Of a stretch of DNA of 64,000 nt, positions 46,427-55,387 are shown in pieces (position 1 is the stretch's first letter; every line of letters begins with the position of its first letter). The translations under genes were made by a program, and so were the position numbers. Source of the DNA: UBA2336 sp965227265 (GTDB lineage Bacteria > Bacteroidota > Bacteroidia > Cytophagales > Cyclobacteriaceae); contig OZ245738.1 in the NCBI GenBank assembly GCA_965227265.1, positions 1,364,001-1,428,000 on the forward strand. Direction: 5' to 3'. The notes below the pieces were generated by a model that was given only the letters and a program-made list of their open reading frames with translations, was not told the DNA's origin and did not search any database.

Positions 46427-46468
46427 CTTACCAATAAATCAGTGCGTAGGGTCAAATCATTCGCATTA

Positions 46469-46509
46469 ATCCGTACTGATACGGATATAAAATAACGACC
46501 GGTACGGAT
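46469..46509. promoter_or_regulatory. Three TACGGAT half-sites upstream of an exported protein
   Basis: ATCCGTA (46469-46475) and TACGGAT (46480-46486) form an inverted repeat with 4-base spacer, and a third TACGGAT follows at 46503-46509, 23 bases after the second. It sits 53-93 bases before the ATG at 46562. Probably an operator. Confidence 0.4.
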
Positions 46510-46561
46510 TTGCTTACAATTTGCTTCAGCAGACCTTTGAGCATAACCTATTCCTTACCTT

Positions 46562-47062
46562 ATGAAATCTAATTTTATCCTTGCCCTTGCTATCGTAAGC
46601 ATAATCACAACCAACACATCTTTTGCTCAGGACGATGAGATCCTGCAAGTGAAGATGCAATTCTCCTCGCTCTTCATGGGCACAAACGACAGCTTCACCA
46701 AGCTGAAAGGTGAACAATATTCCGATGATGACAACTGGACCTATTACGGGTCAGAATATGGTCTCGGTGAGAAAGCTGTAACCATTTTGCACAGTAAAAA
46801 AGATACAACAGCCTGGTATTGCTACATTAAATTCAGCCTCGAGACTGAACTCGATCAACTATCTAAAGTTGAATCGGGCGTTTTCGGCATGCTGAACATG
46901 GTGATTGGTGGCGGCAAGATCCGTGGAACGGAAAACACCGAGAATGGAGTAACCCGCACGGATATCTATGTCACGGCCAATGATGCGTGGCTGGGTGAAC
47001 TTGTTACCGATGCCGACAAGAAAACATTTCACATCCTGTTGCAAAACACGCCCTGGCAGTAA
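46562..47062 (+). CDS. Exported protein of unknown function
   Basis: 166 residues with a signal peptide (ends T-S-F-A-Q). The mature region is a mixed alpha/beta domain with repeated short aromatic segments (W-T-Y-Y-G-S-E-Y, W-Y-C-Y-I-K-F). No family or catalytic motif recognised. The upstream triple half-site suggests regulated expression. It stands alone on its transcript. Confidence 0.7.
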   Translation: MKSNFILALAIVSIITTNTSFAQDDEILQVKMQFSSLFMGTNDSFTKLKGEQYSDDDNWTYYGSEYGLGEKAVTILHSKKDTTAWYCYIKFSLETELDQLSKVESGVFGMLNMVIGGGKIRGTENTENGVTRTDIYVTANDAWLGELVTDADKKTFHILLQNTPWQ

Positions 47063-47138
47063 CATCTATTTATAGTCAGTAATTGGATTTCATAAGAGGT
47101 GTAGAGCGGTACGCGCATTTCTTTCGACAATCTTACTC

Positions 47139-47146
47139 TATCTTTG
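47139..47146 (+). promoter_or_regulatory. Bacteroidota-type -7 element (TATCTTTG)
   Basis: Exact TAnnTTTG match 7 bases before the ATG at 47154, implying a leaderless or near-leaderless mRNA. No clear -33 element at the normal distance. Confidence 0.45.
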
Positions 47147-47153
47147 CTGTTAC

Positions 47154-47780
47154 ATGAGCAACCCCTGGACCGACCGCTGGAATGAACGCTTCAGTAACGC
47201 TGAATTTGTGTATGGTGAATTACCGAACGAATACTTTAAAGCACAGCTCGACAAGTTACCGGTAGGCAGCATATTATTGCCAGCAGAAGGTGAGGGGCGA
47301 AATGGAGTGTATGCCGCTAAGCTGGGCTGGCAGGTTTCTGCATTTGATATCAGCGAGAAAGGAAAGGCCAAAGCGCTTACACTGGCAAAGAAAAATAACG
47401 TAACGCTCGACTACCAGGTTGGTGAGCTGCACACGCTGTCGTATAAATCCCACCAGTTCGATGTACTCGCGTTGATCTTTGCCCACTTTCCGGCAGCCAT
47501 TAAATCTGATATGCACCAGGCCTTGCGTGAGTTTGTGCGTCCCGGTGGGGTAGTAATCTTCGAAGCCTTCAGCAAGAATCATCTTCAGTACAATTCCAAC
47601 AACGAAAGCGTGGGCGGTCCCAAAGAGCTGGCCATGCTCTTTTCAAAAGAAGAACTCCTTGCAGACTTCCCGGAATATGAAGTAATCGAACTCGAAGAAA
47701 AAGTGATCCACCTGAATGAAGGTCCGTTCCACAGCGGCACCGGGTCGGTTATCCGGTTTGTGGGAAGAAAGTCGCTGTAG
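47154..47780 (+). CDS. SAM-dependent methyltransferase, TehB-like
   Basis: 208 residues. The start reads W-T-D-R-W-N-E-R-F, followed by a motif I variant I-L-L-P-A-E-G-E-G-R-N-G at ~42-53 and V-S-A-F-D-I-S at ~62-68. The motif V/VI part F-D-V-L-A-L-I-F-A-H-F-P and P-G-G-V-V-I-F-E-A-F are typical of TehB/thiopurine-type small methyltransferases. Cytoplasmic. Natural substrate unknown; tellurite or thiol methylation is a family-level possibility only. Confidence 0.83.
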   Translation: MSNPWTDRWNERFSNAEFVYGELPNEYFKAQLDKLPVGSILLPAEGEGRNGVYAAKLGWQVSAFDISEKGKAKALTLAKKNNVTLDYQVGELHTLSYKSHQFDVLALIFAHFPAAIKSDMHQALREFVRPGGVVIFEAFSKNHLQYNSNNESVGGPKELAMLFSKEELLADFPEYEVIELEEKVIHLNEGPFHSGTGSVIRFVGRKSL

Positions 47781-47845
47781 CAATATTACGCGGGCGCGAA
47801 ATTTGTTGAACCTTTACTAATCTGTTTCAACTAAAAAATAATGCC

Positions 47846-48091
47846 ATGCTGGATGATGACTTAAAGAATTATTCACACGAACAGCTTGTTCAGGAAGTTA
47901 TAAAATTACGTTCGGGTATTCGGGAACACCGTGACAGCACCGGGCATGAACTGTGCTGGCATCATCCCAAGCTTTGGAATTTGCTTCCCGAAAAAACAGA
48001 TCCGAAGATTGCCGTGCCTGCCTGGCCGGAATTTATGAAAGGCTGTATCCGGTACCGGACTTCGTTGGAGAAAGAGGTAGAAAATTCATAA
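47846..48091 (+). CDS. Small conserved-looking protein of unknown function
   Basis: 81 residues. N-terminal amphipathic helix (L-K-N-Y-S-H-E-Q-L-V-Q-E-V-I-K-L-R) followed by a distinctive G-H-E-L-C-W-H-H-P-K-L-W-N-L-L-P block. The C-W-H-H-P segment with one Cys and two His could bind metal. No known function. It sits downstream of the methyltransferase with a 65-base gap. Confidence 0.6.
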   Translation: MLDDDLKNYSHEQLVQEVIKLRSGIREHRDSTGHELCWHHPKLWNLLPEKTDPKIAVPAWPEFMKGCIRYRTSLEKEVENS

Positions 48092-48180
48092 ACACTCAAC
48101 CCGAATTTGTTGGAGCTAGCCGCATGATTTCGTGCTGGTACAAGACTTGCTAAAGTCGTCAACAAATAACCCTTAAAATT

Positions 48181-48480
48181 ATGAATTCAGATACTAAGCC
48201 CGAATTGCAGGAAAATGTGACCCACTATGAAAATGAGCTCAGCAGCGAGATGCTGAAACTCGGTAGCCGCTCACGGGAATTGATTACGAATGCATTGATT
48301 ATTGGCGGGTCAGTGGCTGCCGCATATTTGATCTACCGTCAATTAACAGGTAAAAAGAAGTCCGGGATATTGAACACGTTGATGTTGACAGCTGCTTCCG
48401 CATTGGCAACCGAAAAGGGGCAGGATTTACTCATTGCGGGGAAAAATAAGCTGACAGAATTTCTCGGTAAAGACCAATAG
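48181..48480 (+). CDS. Small membrane protein
   Basis: 99 residues with one membrane helix (~38-54, A-L-I-I-G-G-S-V-A-A-A-Y-L-I-Y), a basic K-K-K after it and a second hydrophobic segment (~62-77, T-L-M-L-T-A-A-S-A-L-A). Possible topology is one or two membrane passes. No function recognised. It is 89 bases after the preceding small gene. Confidence 0.6.
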   Translation: MNSDTKPELQENVTHYENELSSEMLKLGSRSRELITNALIIGGSVAAAYLIYRQLTGKKKSGILNTLMLTAASALATEKGQDLLIAGKNKLTEFLGKDQ

Positions 48481-48684
48481 AAAAACTGCTACCCCCTGGA
48501 CCTGCATTGACAAGAATTTCAGGAAGATACTTGACGTTAATAAGGTCATTTAATGCCCAATTAGGGTAATAGTGAGGGAAGTATTTCCCACTTCAGTTTG
48601 ATTTACCGGGGTTCAGCGTTGTTTATAGCAGGCATTTACTTTGAATGTCACCTGAAATAATTTTCAGCTATAATACGCCTTTCG

Positions 48685-49137
48685 ATGAATGACAAAAAAA
48701 TCAAGATCATTAATAAAAGCGGCCCGGTTGTCATCATCGAAGATGACGCGGACGATCAGCTATTTTTAAGCGAGATATTCAGCAAGCTAAACTACCCTAA
48801 CGAAATTAAATTCTTCTTCAGTGGCCAGAAGGCACTGGACTACATCAATGACTCCGGTGAATCTCCATTCCTCATTTTGTCTGACATCAACATGCCGATG
48901 CTCAATGGTTTTGAATTGCGGGAAAAGCTGAAGACTGATGAAAAACTGAACATTAAGTGTATCCCATATTTGTTCTTCTCAACAGCGATCGACCAACGGG
49001 CAGTGATCGATGCCTATAGCCTGTCGGTACAAGGATTTTTTATCAAGCAGACCTCTCCGGATGAGCTGGAAAAAACAATTTATTTCATCATGGAATACTG
49101 GAGAAGGTGCGCAGCTCCAAACGATTTTCGTCTTTAA
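48685..49137 (+). CDS. Single-domain response regulator (Rcp1-like)
   Basis: 150 residues, receiver only. I-I-E-D-D-A-D-D at the N-terminus, phosphoacceptor in I-L-S-D-I-N-M-P-M-L-N-G at ~70, F-F-S-T-A for the T/S position and K in I-K-Q-T. The E-D-D-x-D-D start and S-D-I-N-M-P belong to the Rcp1/phytochrome-linked receiver subfamily. The fourth lone receiver in the window. No kinase or output gene is adjacent. Confidence 0.88.
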   Translation: MNDKKIKIINKSGPVVIIEDDADDQLFLSEIFSKLNYPNEIKFFFSGQKALDYINDSGESPFLILSDINMPMLNGFELREKLKTDEKLNIKCIPYLFFSTAIDQRAVIDAYSLSVQGFFIKQTSPDELEKTIYFIMEYWRRCAAPNDFRL

Positions 49138-49168
49138 TCCTCACGAGTTTTTTCCGTTTTGGATAATT

Positions 49169-49789
49169 CTATTTTTCCCTGACCAGAAAATAAGAGGCCT
49201 TTTGTTGACTATCATCATACGTAACAAGCTCTTCATGTTTATGAAAAAGAAAATAGCTTGTCAAGCCGAAATCACCGGAACATAAGAATGTGTGGCACAT
49301 GAGTGCAGTCACAAACGAACATTTTAGATATGGTCCACTGAAAAAATAACCTGCGATCAGCACACTCGTGATGATCAGGAAAGGAGCTAATGCTATCCCG
49401 ATAAATTCCTTTCGGCTAGCCACGAAACGATCGGCCACCGTAAGAAACACAAAGCTTTTTAAGTTAATGGTGAACGAAATTTTCTGTGCCCCGCACAGCT
49501 TGTAAGCGATTGCATGAATCAACTCATGGATTGGGATGAGCGCGACCACTATCAACACACCACCGGAAAATGCGAGCGTATATTCCAATCCGTTTACCTT
49601 GCCTTTCACCACCAGCATGATGTGGAATATGAGGTACGCGAACAGAATAACGTTAATGATGATAAAAGAAATGATTGCTACATTGACTTTCGAGAGGTAG
49701 ACCTTCACAAAAGGTGTCAGCGCATCGTAGGTAACTTTGTCTTTAAGCTGAAACCCGGAGCGCTCCAATTCTTCAACCTGTATGTTCAT
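49169..49789 (-). CDS. DUF3267-like membrane zincin
   Basis: 206 residues with ~5 membrane helices. H88-E89-L-I-H92 is the HExxH metal motif inside a helix; D173 in C-S-G-D-F-G-L-T-S-Y could provide the third metal ligand. This combination matches DUF3267 'putative zincin peptidase' proteins, thought to be intramembrane or membrane-bound metalloproteases. Substrate unknown. It lies between convergent receiver gene and a lipoprotein on the same strand with a 26-base gap, and may be cotranscribed with the latter. Confidence 0.78.
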   Translation of the reverse strand: MNIQVEELERSGFQLKDKVTYDALTPFVKVYLSKVNVAIISFIIINVILFAYLIFHIMLVVKGKVNGLEYTLAFSGGVLIVVALIPIHELIHAIAYKLCGAQKISFTINLKSFVFLTVADRFVASRKEFIGIALAPFLIITSVLIAGYFFSGPYLKCSFVTALMCHTFLCSGDFGLTSYFLFHKHEELVTYDDSQQKASYFLVREK

Positions 49790-49815
49790 GTCAAATTAAA
49801 CTGAGTACCTATCAA

Positions 49816-51108
49816 CTACTTACCGTCAGCATTGCTTGCTGGCTTGCGACCACCTGTACTAAAGTTTTTACTCCAGCTCCGATGCTCGTTGAACTCAAAC
49901 GGCACATTCTTATTCCAGAGCATATTCACATACGCGTCATACCCGTTGGCTGTATCGTAGTCCCCGATATCTACAAAGGGTGCTTCGAATACAGTAGCCG
50001 TTGCCAATGCGGGATACGCTTCCAGGATAGCAGTTGGAAACATAGGTAAAGTAAATGTTTTGACGGCTTCATCATCCAGGTACACGTCCCAATACAGTGC
50101 ATGTGATCTTCCTCCGGCTTCCCAGTTCGAACTCCCGGAAACAAGTGTATAATCATACGAGCCTATTGTCGTTACCGTGAAAGTATTATCAGCGTTAATA
50201 ATGGATAATACGCTGGCATTGAGTGGTTTAAATGCACTCGGTATACTTCCACGCACTTCATGAATGACAGTTTTGTTGATCGTATTCAGCCGGATTCTTG
50301 TCAAGTAACTGCTGAACGTATTTCCCGGATGAAACACTTCCATGCCGGACTCTGAATAGCTGTAGGCAACCGAAAAAGGATAGTTCTCTCCAGGTTCATC
50401 GGAAGCTATGGTAACTATAGCTTCGTCAGCTTCGACTCCGTCAGTCCCCAGTGAAATTGTCTTTGCGTCCGCTTCCGTCAGGTCGTTGTAGCTCACAGCC
50501 AGGTTATCACCGGCTTGTACCGGGTCGAGGTAGCGATAGCGCGGTGGCAGATTACTGCCATCATCTACAAACAACCAATAGAAGAGCGCATGATTGTTTT
50601 CGAGTATCGGAGTTTTTCCGGTGTAAGCCCCCGCTTCATTCACAGTAAAATTGGTAGAGTGGAGATAGGGTGCAGTACGTATCAGTTCAAAATAGTCTTC
50701 CGGGACATCCGTGATTGTAAAGCTGTGTTCTCCTACCTGTACAGGTTCCGAAAAAGGAGAACTCATCCTCATCGTACCACCCTTGGTGGCTAGGTAACTG
50801 CTCAATCCATAGATAAAGGGATCGCCCGAAGGTGTACTCGTGACTGCCAGCCGGTGAACATGTATCCGCTCACCACTAAAACCGGCTGGTCGTTTAAAGA
50901 ACACCTTATCTCCATTATTCAACTTCCGGAAATCCAGTATGGTATTATCGATGTCCGTGATCAATATCCACAGTGCATGTGTACTGAGCATAGAATTTTC
51001 AGGTACGATCACTGTAAGCAAGGGCTTTTCTTGTTCATCGTCATCACAGGCGGTTAGTGTTATGATGCAAAGGATTAGGAGTACGGAAGTGAAAAACCGA
51101 AATGACAT
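49816..51108 (-). CDS. Lipoprotein of unknown function
   Basis: 430 residues. Leader ends I-T-L-T-A-C21 followed by D-D-D-E, a clear lipobox with an acidic retention or surface-export-like sequence (Bacteroidota lipoproteins with charged residues after Cys may be surface-exposed). The rest is a beta-rich, probably Ig/lectin-like protein with no recognised family. It has its own 5' region next to the palindromic repeat and is 26 bases upstream of the DUF3267 gene on the same strand. Confidence 0.72.
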   Translation of the reverse strand: MSFRFFTSVLLILCIITLTACDDDEQEKPLLTVIVPENSMLSTHALWILITDIDNTILDFRKLNNGDKVFFKRPAGFSGERIHVHRLAVTSTPSGDPFIYGLSSYLATKGGTMRMSSPFSEPVQVGEHSFTITDVPEDYFELIRTAPYLHSTNFTVNEAGAYTGKTPILENNHALFYWLFVDDGSNLPPRYRYLDPVQAGDNLAVSYNDLTEADAKTISLGTDGVEADEAIVTIASDEPGENYPFSVAYSYSESGMEVFHPGNTFSSYLTRIRLNTINKTVIHEVRGSIPSAFKPLNASVLSIINADNTFTVTTIGSYDYTLVSGSSNWEAGGRSHALYWDVYLDDEAVKTFTLPMFPTAILEAYPALATATVFEAPFVDIGDYDTANGYDAYVNMLWNKNVPFEFNEHRSWSKNFSTGGRKPASNADGK

Positions 51109-51153
51109 AAGGAGGTAGGGTTGAGGGAAGTAAAGATAAGAAAGTTTTCTCCT

Positions 51154-51273
51154 GTCATGCTGAACGTCAGCAAAGTATCCTCTTATTCAATACACTGAAC
51201 ACAGAAACACGCAGTCACAACAAAAAGTAATTTCTCTACAACAGGATACTTCGGACACTGCCCTTAGCATGAC
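51154..51273. repeat. Long imperfect inverted repeat, REP/MITE-like
   Basis: GTCATGCT at 51154-51161 pairs with AGCATGAC at 51266-51273, and GTATCC at 51175-51180 pairs with GGATAC at 51244-51249. Both arms share an AAGTATCCT-type core, so the element is an imperfect palindrome of about 120 bases with an unpaired centre. It lies between divergent genes. Comparable GTCATGCT...GATAC elements are dispersed in Bacteroidota genomes, so this is probably one copy of a family. Confidence 0.6.
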
Positions 51274-51345
51274 GGTGAACAAAACAACCATCACGCACCT
51301 TCACAAATCATAATTTTCTTATTTTTAGGGTTGGACTCTAAACCT

Positions 51346-52005
51346 ATGCTCAAAAAATTACTGATGGCAGTGCTTGTCACCGCTTGTTGCTGCCTAGCAG
51401 CTTCAGCACAAGATATGCGCCTCAGCCTTTCACCTGAACTCAACATTCCATTAGGCAAGATGGCCTGGAGCTATAAGCCTTCACCCGGAGTTCAACTTGG
51501 TTTTTCAAAAGTGGATAATGGCGGAGATGTGTTGAACGCGTATGGTATATCACTCAGCTATACTTCACTTACACCGCAGGCCGATACACTCTATTATGTT
51601 GTGGATGAAGGCGGAGTAGGCGGGGCCTCGCTCGGGAAAGCCGCATTCAGCGCGTTTCAAATGTTTCATCTGAAAGCTTCTCTTGATTGGGCATTTCCCA
51701 TTGGAAAGAAGATGGCCTTTACGCTTGGTGCAGGTATCGGAATTATTTACGGAAAACGTACCATTTACATGGAAGACGCTACTGGTACCAACGATTCCGG
51801 TGAGTTTGTAGCCTGGGGAACGCTTAATCCTTCAGCCGGTTATGAGTTTATCCTAAGTGAGCATTTCAGCCTTGTGCCGTATGTATCGTATACGGTTATG
51901 CTTCAGCTGGGCAGCACGAATAGTAATTCACTTAATTACAATCCTGACACAGGCGCATTTTATCATTTCTTTTCCCCAGGCATCTCCCTAAACTATAGCT
52001 TCTGA
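51346..52005 (+). CDS. Outer-membrane beta-barrel-like exported protein
   Basis: ATG at 51346 gives 219 residues with a signal peptide (MLKKLLMAVLVTACCCLAASA). The mature region is a series of amphipathic strands with glycines (F-T-L-G-A-G-I-G-I-I-Y-G-K-R) ending in S-P-G-I-S-L-N-Y-S-F, a terminal aromatic residue typical of outer-membrane beta-barrels. Family not resolved; similar to small porin/OmpW-size barrels. The stop overlaps the start of the next gene by one base (TGATG), so they are coupled. Confidence 0.72.
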   Translation: MLKKLLMAVLVTACCCLAASAQDMRLSLSPELNIPLGKMAWSYKPSPGVQLGFSKVDNGGDVLNAYGISLSYTSLTPQADTLYYVVDEGGVGGASLGKAAFSAFQMFHLKASLDWAFPIGKKMAFTLGAGIGIIYGKRTIYMEDATGTNDSGEFVAWGTLNPSAGYEFILSEHFSLVPYVSYTVMLQLGSTNSNSLNYNPDTGAFYHFFSPGISLNYSF

Positions 52006-52964
52006 TGAGATCATCGTTTATAAAAACAATCATAATGATCGGTGCTATCGGAATTTTTGCTGCTTGTGAAGATTCACCTTTCTTAACGAAACAGGAAGCT
52101 GAAACTATAGTAGACCAATTAAATACTTCGCGTGATCCTTTCCATGCCGTTGAAAATGTGGTAGCGATCATCAACAATGATATTTATTACTTCAATACAC
52201 TCGATGGTAAACCGCGTCAACTTACGGATACCCCTGATGCGGTGAAGACCGAAGTGAAGCTCTCGTTCGATCACTCACAGATTGCATACCTCAATGCAAA
52301 CGGTAACCCGGTAATCATTCAGGCCGATAACGGTGAGCACATCACAACGCTCACGCAATATTCATTTATTCAGCAAATGGATTGGGCCAAAGATCAGCTA
52401 ACCCTTTACATGCTGATCGACAATGAAATTGAAGTTTATGGAACCGCGCTGGAAGTGATCCAGCCGACACTCCTTCATCCCTTCGATGACGTTGAGTCTT
52501 TTTCCATGAACAGCATTGGAGACCAGGGATATTTTATCGCGCACTATGGTGACCCCTTTCCGCTAAAGCTGAATCTTTACTCCGAAGTCGCTGAAATTGA
52601 TGAAGAATATTCCGGTGTGGATGGAAAATTTTATGACTTCATTGATTTTTATGATAACAATGGAAATTTCCTGTTGGGTTATAAAGACAGCTTTGATAAC
52701 AGCCTGGAGCGCATCATTTGCGTTCAGAACTATGGCTTATTTCCGGCTTATGAATGGGACTATGAAAAAATGAACACTCCGCAATTTAATGCCGAACATG
52801 AGATCCTGATTTATGGAACGATGGAGAGCTCAAACAATCACGTTATCATTGCCTATTATCTCGGTGAAGAATATTATGAAAGCTTCGGCCCGTACGACAA
52901 ATTGTTTAAACTTTTGGAAAATTATCAAAGCAGCACACCGATCTACCTCGATTGGGTTCAATGA
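52005..52964 (+). CDS. Lipoprotein with TolB-like beta-propeller features
   Basis: 319 residues. Leader ends I-F-A-A-C, a lipobox. The following sequence has repeated strands with D-x-S-x-I/A-Y and W-A-K-D patterns (S-F-D-H-S-Q-I-A-Y-L, Q-M-D-W-A-K-D-Q-L-T), as in TolB/WD40-like propellers. Translationally coupled to the preceding barrel gene, so the two may work together in the outer membrane. Function unknown. Confidence 0.7.
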   Translation: MRSSFIKTIIMIGAIGIFAACEDSPFLTKQEAETIVDQLNTSRDPFHAVENVVAIINNDIYYFNTLDGKPRQLTDTPDAVKTEVKLSFDHSQIAYLNANGNPVIIQADNGEHITTLTQYSFIQQMDWAKDQLTLYMLIDNEIEVYGTALEVIQPTLLHPFDDVESFSMNSIGDQGYFIAHYGDPFPLKLNLYSEVAEIDEEYSGVDGKFYDFIDFYDNNGNFLLGYKDSFDNSLERIICVQNYGLFPAYEWDYEKMNTPQFNAEHEILIYGTMESSNNHVIIAYYLGEEYYESFGPYDKLFKLLENYQSSTPIYLDWVQ

Positions 52965-52998
52965 AACGTATTACAACTTCACTCCACTAACACTACCT

Positions 52999-54612
52999 AT
53001 GATCAGAAAATTATTTCTTTCGTTTGTCTTATTCGGCTCGACTCTTATTTCAAGCGCCCAGATCACCGCTGATATCACCGTAGGAAAGCCCTATAAGGTG
53101 ATTGACGCAGACAGCAAGTATTATTTTATCAGTGGGAACGACATCGTTACGGTGAAGCTTGAGAAGAAGAAGTTATACCTCCAGAAATTGAATGCGGCTA
53201 CGTTAGTGCAGCAAAGCATGAAGGTCTATGAAGATTTTCCAAAGAACTCCGTGATCGAAAAGGTCACCCAGTTTAAAAATTCCTATTATCTATTCTATTC
53301 CTGGTATGATGATAATGATACCGAGCGCCTGTATGCCCGCGAGATCGATATTCGCACCGGCCAGTTTAAAGGTACCGGAAAGGAAATTGTCGCCTTTTCA
53401 AAAAAGCTTTCTGGCACCATGGGTAAAAACGGTTTTTTCGGAGTGGGCATTTATGATAAGTATAACTTTTACTTTTCCTACGATTCTTCCACGCTGCTGG
53501 TTCAATACCGCCAGAAGCCAAGCAAGAAAGATGACAGTAAGAGTTATGAGGTAATCGGAGCATCCGTATTCGGTCCAGATCTGAAACGGCAATGGGAGGG
53601 CGAGTTCACGATGCCTTACACCGAAAAGAAAATGAACACGCTGGATTACTCCGTTGATTCGCACGGAAATGTCTACATCGTAGCGAAAGTGTTTAAAGAC
53701 AATTCGACCGATGATAAAAAAAGAGGCCAGGATGAAGCCAACTATACCATCGAGATCCTGAAATTCAGTCAGCCTTCCGGTGCGCTTACTACAACCAAAG
53801 TTGCACTGGCGGGCAAGTTCATTCACACGTTGTGGTTGTATGAAGACAACAAAAAAGATCAGATGGTCTGCACCGGGTTCTATAACTCAGGCGCTGTTTC
53901 CGATAATGCGGATGGCATTCTTTTATTCAAGCTTTCTGCGGACGGTAAATATTTCGATATGGTCACGCATCCCATTCCGCTTGACGTACTCAACCTGAAT
54001 GCGGGTAAAAAAGCGATCCGTAAAAATGAAAAGAAAGAAGATGATGATAAAGCTGAGTTCGAAGATTTGAGGTTTAAGGAAGCCCGGATTCAGAAGGACG
54101 GAAGCATTCTGTTGATCAGTGAGCAGCAATATGAAATTCGGCATACAACGTATTCCCAGCAGGGTGGAAGCAGTTCCTACACCAGTTATCACCGGGATAA
54201 CATCCTCGTAACAAAACTTGAAGCAGATGGCAAACTGGCCTGGATGAAAAAGCTTCCCAAGCGGCAGCGAGGTGCATCATCACTGGGAGGTATGTCATTC
54301 AAATATATCCAAGGGGATGGAGTACATAATTTCATTTTCTTAGACAATGAGAAAAACAAGGCACTGAACACGATTGATATTCCAGACCGGTATTACGATC
54401 CAAAAGACGGCTACCTGACGAACTTCAGCGTGAATGATAAAACCGGTGCGGTATCTAAAACTTATATGGTAGACCTACGCAATGTAAAAGGTATCGAGGT
54501 TTATCAATTCTGGACGAGTCGCATTATGCCGTATGGCAACAACACCTTCATTTTTGAAGCCTATAAGAAAGGCAAAGAAGATGTATTAGTTAAAGTTGAG
54601 GTTAGGAAGTAA
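52999..54612 (+). CDS. Exported propeller-like protein of unknown function
   Basis: ATG at 52999 gives a signal peptide (M-I-R-K-L-F-L-S-F-V-L-F-G... ending S-S-A-Q) and 537 residues; the frame is open for 62 codons further upstream, but that stretch overlaps the preceding gene. The mature protein is rich in lysine and acidic residues with repeated propeller-like strand patterns (D-G-N-V-Y-I-V-A-K-V type). Possible operon with the two preceding genes (35-base gap). No catalytic motif seen. Confidence 0.72.
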   Translation: MIRKLFLSFVLFGSTLISSAQITADITVGKPYKVIDADSKYYFISGNDIVTVKLEKKKLYLQKLNAATLVQQSMKVYEDFPKNSVIEKVTQFKNSYYLFYSWYDDNDTERLYAREIDIRTGQFKGTGKEIVAFSKKLSGTMGKNGFFGVGIYDKYNFYFSYDSSTLLVQYRQKPSKKDDSKSYEVIGASVFGPDLKRQWEGEFTMPYTEKKMNTLDYSVDSHGNVYIVAKVFKDNSTDDKKRGQDEANYTIEILKFSQPSGALTTTKVALAGKFIHTLWLYEDNKKDQMVCTGFYNSGAVSDNADGILLFKLSADGKYFDMVTHPIPLDVLNLNAGKKAIRKNEKKEDDDKAEFEDLRFKEARIQKDGSILLISEQQYEIRHTTYSQQGGSSSYTSYHRDNILVTKLEADGKLAWMKKLPKRQRGASSLGGMSFKYIQGDGVHNFIFLDNEKNKALNTIDIPDRYYDPKDGYLTNFSVNDKTGAVSKTYMVDLRNVKGIEVYQFWTSRIMPYGNNTFIFEAYKKGKEDVLVKVEVRK

Positions 54613-54616
54613 TCAA

Positions 54617-55387
54617 CTACTTAAGAATGATCCAGGCTGGTGCATGATCACTCGACTTGTGCCAGCCTCTTACATTTCTGTCAACTCCTGCTTTACGAAG
54701 CTTCGGCACCAAGTGCGTACTTAGTAAAAAATGATCTAATCGCAGCCCGGCATCACGTTCCCACGCATGGCGCAGGTAATGCCAGAAGGTATAAATTCTT
54801 TCATCCGGATGCAGGTGCCGGATTGCATCGGTCCAACCTTGCTTGAGCAAGCGGGTATAAGCAGCTCTCACTTCTTTTCGGAATAATGCATTGTTCAGAT
54901 ACTTTATTGGTTTGTACGTATCGAGTTCAGTGGGCATCACATTAAAATCTCCAATCAGCGCAACTGGCACGTCATGTTTCAGTAGCGTCTTCGCGTGTGC
55001 GGAAAGTCGCTTGAACCATTTGAGTTTGTACTCAAATTTTGTTCCGGGGTAGGGGTTGCCATTGGGAAGATACAGGCAGGCGATCACCATCTTACCAACA
55101 ATCGCTTCGATGTAGCGGCAATGTTCATCGGTGCGATCACCGGGCAAGGCCCGGCCAAGTTCCTGAATGGGAAGTTTCCGCGATAGGATAGCAACGCCAT
55201 TCCAGGATTTTTGTCCGTGCCAGATAGCTTGGTACCCAGCCTTGTTAATTGCCGCTATTGGGAATTGATCATTCGTTGCTTTTAATTCCTGAAGACACAC
55301 AACATCAGGCTTTGCCTCCTGCAGCCAGCGAAGTAATACGGGCAGCCGGTTGTTGATACCGTTGATGTTGTAGGTGGCAATTTTCAT
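54617..55387 (-). CDS. xth: Exodeoxyribonuclease III (Xth)
   Basis: The ATG at 55387 gives 256 residues, the usual length. Motifs: M-K-I-A-T-Y-N-I-N-G-I at the start, V-C-L-Q-E-L-K (metal-binding Glu), A-L-I-G-D-F-N-V at ~145-152 (catalytic Asp-Asn), L-R-L-D-H-F-L and S-S-D-H-A-P-A at the end (catalytic Asp-His). Removes 3' blocks and cleaves at abasic sites in base-excision repair. Stands alone in the opposite direction to its neighbours, so own promoter likely. Confidence 0.95.
   Translation of the reverse strand: MKIATYNINGINNRLPVLLRWLQEAKPDVVCLQELKATNDQFPIAAINKAGYQAIWHGQKSWNGVAILSRKLPIQELGRALPGDRTDEHCRYIEAIVGKMVIACLYLPNGNPYPGTKFEYKLKWFKRLSAHAKTLLKHDVPVALIGDFNVMPTELDTYKPIKYLNNALFRKEVRAAYTRLLKQGWTDAIRHLHPDERIYTFWHYLRHAWERDAGLRLDHFLLSTHLVPKLRKAGVDRNVRGWHKSSDHAPAWIILK

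Noticed and set aside
52813..52998. 62-codon extension of the propeller gene
   Set aside because: Overlaps the preceding lipoprotein gene; a signal peptide begins at the ATG at 52999.
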